DNA from: Melioribacter sp.
GTDB taxonomy: Bacteria > Bacteroidota > Ignavibacteria > Ignavibacteriales > Melioribacteraceae
Direction: 5' to 3'
Assembly: GCA_016841125.1 (NCBI GenBank)
Contig: JAENZU010000162.1
Coordinates: 1-7,415, forward strand
DNA length: 7,415 nucleotides
The first letter of the stretch is position 1. Every line of letters starts with the position of its first letter. Below are positions 1 to 4,498 of this stretch, piece after piece. The notes under the pieces are model-generated. The model worked only from the letters and a program-made list of their open reading frames with translations, was not told where the DNA came from and did not search any database. The position numbers and the translations under genes are program-made.

Positions 1-185
1 CGCTTGAAATATTAGAGAACTACACAGAGATAATTAAACCAAAAGATGGTATTGAATGGCGTGCAAATTTTCAAAAGTGTGCCGATAATTCGTCTCATCC
101 TCATTGGTTCACTTGGAATAAAATAGAAAATCCCACACCCAATTTTCATTTACCGAAATATTTTGGAAAAATAATTTTTGAGTAA
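1..185 (+). CDS. C-terminal end of a carbohydrate-binding family 9-like protein (partial)
   Basis: The left edge cuts this gene. The open frame starts at base 3 and ends at TAA 183-185, giving the last 60 residues. Visible motifs are W-R-A-N-F-Q-K-C-A-D (residues 19-28), N-S-S-H-P-H-W-F-T-W and a closing P-N-F-H-L-P-K-Y-F-G...F-E. From memory of the family, this is the typical end of the CBM9-like domain found in Bacteroidota-type sugar-related secreted proteins ('W-R-x-N-F-x-K-C...S-H-P-H-x-x-x-W...F-H-x-P-x-x-F-G-x-L-x-F'). The binding surface and any catalytic partner domain lie outside the window, so substrate and localisation cannot be judged. A diverged, broken copy of this same tail lies at 486-677. 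No terminator hairpin is seen directly after the stop. Confidence 0.7.
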   Translation, partial: LEILENYTEIIKPKDGIEWRANFQKCADNSSHPHWFTWNKIENPTPNFHLPKYFGKIIFE

Positions 186-230
186 TAAAAATAATATTTC
201 ATATTAAGAGCGTGGCATTATTTATTAGCT

Positions 231-276
231 TTTCTTTGCGATCTCCGCGATTATTCTCCGCGTGCTCTGCGTGAAA
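231..276 (-). repeat. Dispersed intergenic repeat of the CGCAGAG/CGCGGAG type
   Basis: Read on the minus strand, the block starts TTTCACGCAGAG and continues with a series of near-identical 7-8-mers (CGCAGAG, CGCGGAGA, CGCGGAGA, CGCAAAGA). It is clearly richer in GC than its surroundings. The first 12 bases recur exactly, in the other orientation, at 729-740. Blocks of this kind recur in spacers of many Bacteroidota/Chlorobi-type genomes, from general recall. No function can be read from it. It encodes no ORF and has no transposase. Confidence 0.5.
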
Positions 277-389
277 TTTTTGAATCATGAATATTGAATT
301 TCCAATATCCAATTTTGAATAAAAATTTTGAAATTCTGTTTTTTCTCCACGTGTTCTATAATTCACTGCAGGCTTTGCATGGTAAAAAT

Positions 390-401
390 CTTTTACTCAG
401 T
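390..401 (+). repeat. Isolated copy of the ATPase-upstream repeat core (CTTTTACTCAGT)
   Basis: The 12 bases are identical to 4475-4486, the third unit of the tandem array upstream of the DUF4143 ATPase. The sequence before it (GGTAAAAAT) does not carry the TATTGAGT half of the full units. It may be a solo binding site, a remnant of another such locus, or chance in AT-rich DNA. Confidence 0.3.
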
Positions 402-485
402 GGGAGAGAAGTATAATTATATTAAATTATCCCCAAAAAAGTTTTTCCCGAATTACAAAAGCCTAGGGAATGTACGATTTAATTA

Positions 486-677
486 ATGCTGCCTATTTCA
501 ATATTGGAAAGCAATAGGAATATTGCAAAACTGGTATCAGGCGTTAAGTGGCATGCCCATTTTCAATAGTGTGCCGATAATTCTTCGCACCATCATTGGC
601 TTACATGGAATAAAATAGTTAATCCCACACCTAATTTGTATTTAACGGAGTATTTTGGAAGTGTCCTTTTTGATTAA
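486..677 (+). pseudogene. Decayed paralogue of the CBM9-like protein tail
   Basis: This is a broken homologue of the tail at 1-185. Bases 549-677 align with 57-185 without any gap over 129 nt, with 104 identical. The frame is kept to a TAA at 675-677, but codon AAG of the intact copy is TAG here (567-569). The peptide reads W-H-A-H-F-Q-stop-C-A-D-N-S-S-H-H-H-W-L-T-W. Weaker, still gap-free similarity continues upstream to about 495 (shared I-L-E, I, K, G). An in-frame TAA at 480-482 closes the frame on the left, so the front of the gene is gone. Many of the differences are synonymous (GCA/GCC, TCG/TCT, ACT/ACA, CCC/CCT). That suggests the copies diverged as working genes before this one was lost. 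The ATG at 486 is probably not a true start. Confidence 0.8.
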
Positions 678-728
678 GAAGAATCCTTAAAATTTTGATT
701 ATAGTGTTTTCAAAAATATTATTACTTA

Positions 729-755
729 TTTCACGCAGAGACGTAAGAGTAAAAT
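729..755 (+). repeat. Second fragment of the CGCAGAG-type dispersed repeat
   Basis: TTTCACGCAGAG at 729-740 is the exact reverse complement of 265-276; after it comes ACGTAAGAGTAAAA, a degraded continuation. It lies about 50 bp after the pseudogene stop, as the first block lies about 45 bp after the intact tail's stop, but in the opposite orientation. Confidence 0.45.
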
Positions 756-811
756 AAATGAACATCAAGCTAACTTTTTTAAAAAGAGTATTATTATTTT
801 ATACAAAATAT

Positions 812-840
812 TTGTTCCCAATTTGGGAACTTACTATATT
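812..840 (+). promoter_or_regulatory. Probable promoter of higBA
   Basis: TTGTTC (812-817) and TATATT (835-840) are separated by 17 bp, a good sigma70-like pair. Transcription would start at about 846-848, right at the higB ATG (846), so the mRNA would be leaderless or nearly so. This agrees with the absence of any Shine-Dalgarno sequence before higB. The operator palindrome fills the -35/spacer region, a typical place for autorepression. The call rests on sequence only. Confidence 0.5.
814..830. promoter_or_regulatory. Candidate HigA operator, perfect 17-bp palindrome
   Basis: The arms GTTCCCAA (814-821) and TTGGGAAC (823-830) are perfect inverted repeats around one central T. The site lies 15 bp before the higB start, inside the likely promoter. 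HigA-type antitoxins with an XRE-like helix-turn-helix domain bind such dyads as dimers and repress their own operon, more strongly when bound to toxin. Assigning this site to HigA is inference from position and symmetry. Confidence 0.7.
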
Positions 841-845
841 GCATC

Positions 846-1139
846 ATGCGTATAATAGCACTAAAAACTATTAAGGATTATTGGACAAAACATTCGGAAA
901 CGGAGCAGCCTTTAAAGTCGTGGTATGATGAAGTTAAAAAAGCCGATTGGGAAAAGCCGGAAGATATCTTGAGAGAATTCCCTAAAGCCAGAGTTATTAA
1001 AAATGATAGAGTAATTTTTAATATTAAAGGTAATAGATTCAGACTTGTTGTTGCAGTAAAGTACGATTTCAAAATTTTCTATATTAGATTTATCAGCACA
1101 CACGCCGAATATGATAAAATAAATGCAGAGGAAATTTAA
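846..1139 (+). CDS. higB: HigB-family toxin (RelE-like mRNA interferase)
   Basis: The 97-residue protein has the usual length and pattern of the HigB_toxin family (RelE/ParE superfamily). It shows an N-terminal helix region with W13 and W25, a D-W...P-E-D-I...F-P-K-A segment (33-48), then the family core F-N-I-K-G-N-R-F-R-L (58-67) and the end pattern I-R-F-I-S-T-H-A-E-Y-D-K-I (80-92). Family members cut mRNA on the ribosome when released from HigA. The basic and aromatic residues of the core (K61, R64, R66, H86, Y89) are the likely RNA-binding or catalytic ones, but no active site can be assigned firmly. The ATG at 846 has no Shine-Dalgarno site and lies just after a promoter-like pair. The stop codon TAA directly touches the ATG of higA, so the two genes are translationally linked. 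It is intact, with no frame damage. Confidence 0.88.
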   Translation: MRIIALKTIKDYWTKHSETEQPLKSWYDEVKKADWEKPEDILREFPKARVIKNDRVIFNIKGNRFRLVVAVKYDFKIFYIRFISTHAEYDKINAEEI

Positions 1140-1490
1140 ATGAATATAAAACCTATAAAAACAAAAAAAGATTACGAAGAGGCTCTGAAGCAAATTGATA
1201 CCCTTTGGGAAGCTAAACCAAATACAACAAGAGGTGATAAACTGGAAGTTTTAGTTACTTTAGTAGAAGCCTACGAACAGAAAAACTATCCGGTGGGTCC
1301 ACCCGATCCAATCGAATCGATAAAGTTCAGAATGGAGCAAATGGGTTTAAAACAAGCTGATCTTGCCGATGCAATCGGAGGAAAGAATCGTGTATCAGAA
1401 GTGTTAAATAGAAAAAGAAAGTTGACGATTAAAATGGCTCGCGAGCTTCACAAGAGATTTAATATACCTGCCGAATCGCTACTTGGCTGA
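1140..1490 (+). CDS. higA: HigA-family antitoxin, XRE-type helix-turn-helix
   Basis: This 116-residue protein pairs with the upstream toxin. Residues 1-55 form a charged N-terminal half, rich in helix formers (K-D-Y-E-E-A-L-K-Q-I...R-G-D-K-L-E-V-L-V-T-L-V-E-A-Y-E), that is expected to bind toxin and form the dimer. A P-P-D-P linker follows (54-57), then an XRE-like helix-turn-helix at about 58-114: I-E-S-I-K-F-R-M, G-L-K-Q-A-D-L-A-D-A-I-G (69-80), recognition helix N-R-V-S-E-V-L-N-R-K-R (83-93) and the closing L-T-I-K-M-A-R-E-L. In this family it neutralises HigB and represses the operon. The toxin-before-antitoxin order is the hallmark of higBA. The perfect palindrome at 814-830 is the likely DNA target. 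No terminator hairpin is obvious after the stop. Confidence 0.9.
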   Translation: MNIKPIKTKKDYEEALKQIDTLWEAKPNTTRGDKLEVLVTLVEAYEQKNYPVGPPDPIESIKFRMEQMGLKQADLADAIGGKNRVSEVLNRKRKLTIKMARELHKRFNIPAESLLG

Positions 1491-2044
1491 TTAAATAAAC
1501 ATGGGTTAAAATTAATTATTAGACACCATATTAGATTCAAATCCCGAATTCACTCGGAGGTTGGAATAAAAAAATATTATACTGGACATGATCAGACAGA
1601 ATTACGGCGGGAAAATTTATTTTTAGATTAAGTTCGAAAGAACAGGCAAAAAGACTGCGGTTATAATTCAGAATAATTAGAGGATAAAGTATATTGTTCG
1701 ATGCCGAAAATAGTCTTTCCCAAATTATAAACGCCAACACAATGGACGATTGCATTTATCTTGCCTCTTGATATACTGGCAAACTACACTTGCATTACTA
1801 AACCTAAAACAGGAGAAGATTCTTTCGGTTTGCATGTTTTCCAATTTCTTGTAGGTTATAACTATCAATATTTAAATGATTGTGACAGTTAATTCAATAA
1901 TAAAAACTCACTAATCTAATAAATAAATTTAAAGTATATTAGAAATTATTTGTACCTGACAGCTTAACAAGACATACAAGTATAAATTACAAACTGAATT
2001 ATCATTAAAGATTAATTTTTTCTTTAACAAATTTGGATAAGCAA
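1491..2044. other. Spacer with possible remains of an old gene
   Basis: There is no intact gene here. One plus-strand frame (codons starting at positions divisible by 3) looks protein-like in two parts. The first is 1545-1628, with V-G-I-K-K-Y-Y-T-G-H-D-Q-T-E-L-R-R-E-N-L. The second is 1734-1889, with T-P-T-Q-W-T-I-A-F-I-L-P-L-D-I-L-A-N-Y-T, then G-L-H-V-F-Q-F-L-V-G-Y-N-Y-Q-Y-L, ending at TAA 1890-1892. Stops at 1629 and two later codons break the frame between them, and no start is seen. The family is not recognised; the alternating aromatic and polar residues would fit a beta-barrel, but this is a guess. The last 150 bp must contain the promoter of the ferritin-like gene, but no clear -35/-10 or iron-regulator box was found. 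Confidence 0.3.
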
Positions 2045-2323
2045 ATGAGTGATTATAATGAACCGGTAGAAAAATTAGACGAAAAGACATTAGCCCAAAC
2101 GAGAGCATTAAACAGTTTGAAAGAAGAAATTGAAGCGGTGAACTGGTACAATCAAAGAATCGATGCAACAAAAGATGAAGGATTGAACAAAATTCTGACC
2201 CACAATATGAAAGAGGAAATGGAACATGCCAGTATGACTATTGAGTGGCTAAGACGAAATATTGACGGTTGGGAAAAACAGCTAAAAGACTACCTTTTTA
2301 CCGAAGATGAAATTGCACATTAG
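2045..2323 (+). CDS. EncFtn-type encapsulated-ferritin-like protein (no shell-targeting tail)
   Basis: This 92-residue helical protein closely matches the encapsulated ferritin family (Rhodospirillum rubrum EncFtn, as remembered). It shows L-K-E-E-I-E-A-V-N-W-Y-N-Q-R-I-D-A (residues 25-41), H-N-M-K-E-E-M-E-H-A (53-62), M-T-I-E-W-L-R-R-N (64-72) and Y-L-F-T-E (83-87). Ferroxidase ligands E28, E58 and H61, and entry-site residues E27, E30 and W34 with Y35, are all present. In EncFtn, antiparallel dimers in a decameric ring oxidise Fe(II), and an encapsulin shell stores the iron. Here the chain ends only a few residues after Y-L-F-T-E, so the usual C-terminal cargo-loading peptide is absent. The next gene, 11 bp on, is a patatin-like hydrolase, not encapsulin. 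The start is taken as ATG 2045; a TTG at 2033 would add four residues. A weak GGA (2035-2037) precedes the ATG. Confidence 0.9.
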   Translation: MSDYNEPVEKLDEKTLAQTRALNSLKEEIEAVNWYNQRIDATKDEGLNKILTHNMKEEMEHASMTIEWLRRNIDGWEKQLKDYLFTEDEIAH

Positions 2324-2334
2324 GATAATTTTCA

Positions 2335-3102
2335 ATGGCTAATTTAGATAAGAATAAAAAAATTGGACTTGCACTTGGAGGCGGCTCTGTTCTGGGAGCC
2401 GCTCACATTGGTGTGTTGAAAGCAATCGAAGAAGAGGAGATTGAAATTTGCTGTATTGCCGGCACCAGTATTGGAGCTTTTATAGCATCGCTTTTTGCAT
2501 TTGGTAAATCTTCCGACGATATCAAGCAATTAACGGAAGGACTGGACTGGTTGGATATCTCCAGAATTGAGCTTTCAAACTTGGGATTACTATCTAATGT
2601 TAAGCTCGGTAAATTGATTGTTAAATCAATAGGAGACAAAAATCTTGAAGAAGCTGATCTTACTTTAGCGGTAGTTGCCGCCGATATCGGTACCGGTAAA
2701 AAAGTTATATTAAAAAAAGGCAGTATTGTTGACGCCGTAAATGCAAGTTCTGCACTACCGGGTATTTTTAAACCGGTTGAAATAAATGGGCAACTTTTGG
2801 TTGACGGCGGTGTTTTGGAAAACGTTCCGATCTCCCCTCTCAAAGAATTCGAGGCTGAACAGGTTATTGCTGTAGATTTAAATGCAAAACATTCTTATAA
2901 AAAACCCGAAAATATAATTGATGTATTGTTGAATGCATTTAATATGACATTGACAAATCTCTCAACCCTTCAAACAAAAGATGTTGAATTTATTATTGCT
3001 CCCGATCTTTCAGAATTTAACTTGATTGATACTGATCAGTTTGAAGATCTGATTGCGAAAGGATACCAGGATGCAAAAGAATACCTCAACTCAATATTGT
3101 AA
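2335..3102 (+). CDS. Patatin-like phospholipase (bacterial RssA/YchK-like)
   Basis: This 255-residue cytoplasmic protein has no signal peptide. It shows all the marks of a patatin-type Ser-Asp lipid acyl hydrolase: the oxyanion loop L-G-G-G-S-V-L-G-A-A-H-I-G-V-L (14-28), the nucleophile elbow G-T-S-I-G with S45, S-S-A-L-P-G-I-F-K-P (138-147) and the D-G-G dyad motif with D157. Both catalytic residues are present, so it should be active on phospholipid or other acyl esters; the substrate is unknown. The oxyanion loop has Leu20 where many bacterial members have Arg (G-G-G-x-x-R-G). It forms an operon with the EncFtn gene: an 11-bp gap, and its Shine-Dalgarno-like AGGA (2322-2325) overlaps the upstream stop codon. 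The terminator at 3140-3166 closes the unit. Family assignment is firm; the role beside a ferritin-like protein is open. Confidence 0.9.
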   Translation: MANLDKNKKIGLALGGGSVLGAAHIGVLKAIEEEEIEICCIAGTSIGAFIASLFAFGKSSDDIKQLTEGLDWLDISRIELSNLGLLSNVKLGKLIVKSIGDKNLEEADLTLAVVAADIGTGKKVILKKGSIVDAVNASSALPGIFKPVEINGQLLVDGGVLENVPISPLKEFEAEQVIAVDLNAKHSYKKPENIIDVLLNAFNMTLTNLSTLQTKDVEFIIAPDLSEFNLIDTDQFEDLIAKGYQDAKEYLNSIL

Positions 3103-3139
3103 ATTAAATATTTAATTCTGCTATTTAAAAAGGAATAAA

Positions 3140-3166
3140 CCCCCGGATGTACTCCGGAGGTTTTTT
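3140..3166 (+). terminator. Rho-independent terminator of the EncFtn-patatin operon
   Basis: The stem CCCCCGGA (3140-3147) pairs with TCCGGAGG (3153-3160) with one mismatch around the loop TGTAC, followed by six T (3161-3166). It lies 37 bp after the patatin stop and 14 bp before the stop of the convergent cytochrome gene. It could also slow transcription from the other side, though the minus-strand T run (GGGGGTTTATT) is weaker. Confidence 0.88.
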
Positions 3167-3180
3167 AAAAAAAGTACATA

Positions 3181-3768
3181 TCATTTTATCTGATCGGGCG
3201 GAATTGCTGCAGGCACAACATTTTCAATTGGTTTAGTAGATTTAAAATAAACGAACATTGCTTCGAGATCTTCGTCGGTTAATTTTGCAAAATTATACCA
3301 GGGCATAGGAGGTAATAATTGGCGTGAATTGTCCATCCCCTTAAATTTACCTTCACGCAGCGATTTCTTAAATTGATCGAGCGTCCAATTTCCAATACCT
3401 GTTGGATCTGATGTCAAATTAGCGGCAAATGAAACACCCCACGGACCCACTGCTGTTGTCAGATCGTGACTAAAAAGTGCCCAATTCTGCAATTGTGATT
3501 TATCAATTGGAGGTAAAGGAGTTCCCGCCGGATGACCGGAAAATCTTTTCTCAACGTCCTCTTCCGGACCCATCTCCCCCATTTTCTTTGGTGAATGACA
3601 ATCCCCGCAGCCGATAGTATTTACAAGATACTCTCCGTGCTTAAGCATTTCTGCCTGCGACATTTTTTTATCTGCGGGCTTTTCTTCACTTGGGCTTTTA
3701 CATGCGATAAATAAAAGTGATGTAAAGATTAATATAACCCCGATATAAAACAAGAAAGTTTTGTTCAT
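3181..3768 (-). CDS. Lipoprotein monoheme cytochrome c
   Basis: The 195-residue protein begins with a short basic end, a hydrophobic stretch (5-21) and a lipobox-like L-F-I-A-C, so C23 should be lipidated after cleavage and the protein anchored on the outside of a membrane. A charged linker follows. The one heme site is C54-G-D-C57-H58 (CxxCH, H58 axial). The F-S-G-H-P-A-G (76-82), G-P-W-G-V-S-F-A-A-N-L-T (108-119) and L-P-P-M-P-W (152-157) segments are typical of the cytochrome c class related to dehydrogenase electron-acceptor subunits; M155 is the likely second axial ligand. Its role is electron transfer to a respiratory partner that is not visible here. A GGAG site (plus-strand 3777-3780) lies 8 bp before the ATG. 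The gene stands alone, convergent with the patatin gene and preceded by a palindrome-rich spacer. Confidence 0.88.
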   Translation of the reverse strand: MNKTFLFYIGVILIFTSLLFIACKSPSEEKPADKKMSQAEMLKHGEYLVNTIGCGDCHSPKKMGEMGPEEDVEKRFSGHPAGTPLPPIDKSQLQNWALFSHDLTTAVGPWGVSFAANLTSDPTGIGNWTLDQFKKSLREGKFKGMDNSRQLLPPMPWYNFAKLTDEDLEAMFVYFKSTKPIENVVPAAIPPDQIK

Positions 3769-3936
3769 TTATTAAACTCCAATTTTTATTTAATTATTTA
3801 ATTATTGAGTAAAGGAATTGCTGCTTTCTTAGCTTCAATTTCACAAATCGGCGGTAATAAAAACGGTGTGATGACGCAGATTGATGAGGAAATTTGTGAA
3901 GGAAAATGAATAATGTTTTAAGATTAAATTCATATT

Positions 3937-3959
3937 ATTTAAGATAGTTTATCTTAAAT
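3937..3959. promoter_or_regulatory. Candidate operator: 10-bp perfect dyad upstream of the cytochrome gene
   Basis: The arms ATTTAAGATA (3937-3946) and TATCTTAAAT (3950-3959) are perfect inverted repeats with a 3-bp spacer, about 170 bp upstream of the cytochrome c start. A smaller dyad TTAGA/TCTAA (3959-3972) follows at once. The AAGAT-type half-site with short spacing resembles dyads bound by dimeric regulators such as the Rrf2 family. That is only a likeness, and no regulator gene is in the window. Confidence 0.4.
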
Positions 3960-3999
3960 TAGATTTTTCTAAATTATTTGTCAATAGAAATTATTGAGT

Positions 4000-4016
4000 G
4001 GGAATAAATTATTCCC
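4000..4016. repeat. Perfect 17-bp palindrome
   Basis: GGGAATAA (4000-4007) and TTATTCCC (4009-4016) mirror each other around one A. It has the same overall design as the higBA operator (8-bp arms, one central base, GGGAA/TTCCC ends), but with different inner bases. It could be an operator or a hairpin. Confidence 0.45.
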
Positions 4017-4022
4017 AAATTT

Positions 4023-4048
4023 GTCATCCCGACAGCTGTCGGGATGAC
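4023..4048. repeat. Perfect 26-bp palindrome of a common intergenic repeat type
   Basis: GTCATCCCGACAG (4023-4035) is followed directly by its exact reverse complement (4036-4048), with no loop. The GTCATCCC...GGGATGAC core is a very common dispersed intergenic palindrome in bacteria, thought to be a small non-autonomous repeat. It is far richer in GC than its surroundings. There is no T run, so it is not a standard terminator. Confidence 0.6.
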
Positions 4049-4075
4049 ACATCGACTAATATTTTATAAGGTTTA

Positions 4076-4090
4076 CGCGCCTCTGGCGTG
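4076..4090. repeat. Short GC-rich hairpin
   Basis: CGCGCC (4076-4081) can pair with GGCGTG (4085-4090), with one G-T pair, around a TCT loop. It lies 27 bp after the 26-bp palindrome in otherwise AT-rich DNA and may belong to the same inserted repeat block. No function is visible. Confidence 0.35.
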
Positions 4091-4422
4091 GCTTGACTGC
4101 AATATAACTGTAAGAAAATCTTTCAAGCCCAAGAAAATCTAAGTCGGGATTAAATACTTATTATTTAACAAGTTATGTTAATATTACGTTAATGATAAAT
4201 TTCCCAAATGAACAATCTGAGTTAATATTTGATATGATTTTGGGAGACCAAATCTAATACTTTCATGCAATATTTGTTTCTTGAAATTCGAATGTAAATT
4301 AATTTTTCGATGGATAGCTATAAGAAGCAGATTTCTATTCTGGTTTGTTTTTCTATTAATCCTTCAATTGTATTTACTTGGTTCACCAAAATTTTGATAC
4401 TGAATTTTGGATTTAATTGATT

Positions 4423-4487
4423 TATTGAGTATTTTCACTCAGTGTATTGAGTAATTTTACTCAGTATGCTCAACCTTTTACTCAGTA
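4423..4487 (+). repeat. Three tandem ~22-bp units (TATTGAGT...ACTCAGT) before the ATPase gene
   Basis: Unit 1 is 4423-4444, unit 2 is 4445-4466 and unit 3 is 4467-4487 (21 bp). The first two begin TATTGAGT and all end ACTCAGT plus one base, giving a 21-22-bp period, about two helical turns. Inside units 1 and 2, TGAGT and ACTCA form a dyad with a 6-bp spacer; unit 3 has a decayed left half (TGCTCA). The array ends 11 bp before the preferred ATPase start. It is best read as an operator array for a dimeric regulator, possibly the gene's own control element. It also means that an upstream ATG at 4466 lies within repeat sequence. Confidence 0.7.
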
Positions 4488-4498
4488 TTATTATTAAA

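Larger units (their letters stand above)
186..485. other. Gene-free spacer between the CBM9-like tail and its decayed paralogue
   Basis: No convincing coding frame is seen on either strand. It holds a GC-richer dispersed-repeat-like block (231-276), a short dyad ATATTG/CAATAT with a 6-bp spacer (291-308), and one isolated CTTTTACTCAGT (390-401) identical to part of the repeat array before the ATPase at 4499. The remainder is low-complexity A/T. Confidence 0.6.
3769..4498. other. Long palindrome-rich spacer between divergent cytochrome and ATPase genes
   Basis: These 730 bp lack a convincing gene. From left to right they hold a GC-richer patch (3838-3905) with a 34-codon TTG-started frame (3805-3909) and 9-bp inverted arms (TTCACAAAT 3840-3848, ATTTGTGAA 3892-3900). 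Four or five dyads follow between 3937 and 4090 (separate entries), then about 330 bp of plain AT-rich DNA, including a direct repeat AAGAAAATCT (4112-4121, 4131-4140). At the right end is the tandem ACTCAGT array. TATTGAGT, half of the array unit, also occurs at 3803-3810 and 3992-3999. Promoters of both flanking genes must lie here, but none can be named with confidence. Confidence 0.6.

Noticed and set aside
231..280. CRISPR array from the repeated CGCGGAG-type 7-8-mers
   Set aside because: The units are far too short and irregular, there are no unique spacers of constant length, and no cas gene is present.
912..1193. Minus-strand open frame opposite higB/higA
   Set aside because: It overlaps two well-supported genes, its peptide is low-complexity and rich in F/I/Y/C, and it has no motif. 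It is a shadow frame.
1537..1755. Minus-strand 72-residue open frame in the spacer after higA
   Set aside because: The composition is low-complexity and no family is recognisable. The plus strand shows better coding-like stretches, though these too are broken.
1994..2016. Fur-box-like AATTATCATT...ATTAAT before the EncFtn gene
   Set aside because: Only a loose match to the Fur consensus in AT-rich DNA, without good symmetry. Not reported as a site.
1929..2171. Minus-strand 80-residue open frame across the EncFtn start
   Set aside because: It overlaps the clear EncFtn gene and has no motif or ribosome site. It is a shadow frame.
2403..2843. Minus-strand 146-residue open frame inside the patatin gene
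   Set aside because: The plus strand carries all patatin catalytic motifs. The reverse frame is Ser/Pro-rich with no recognisable pattern.
4423..4487. CRISPR or plasmid iteron origin from the three 22-bp units
   Set aside because: The units are directly adjacent without spacers, only three are present, and no replication gene follows. An operator array upstream of the ATPase fits better.
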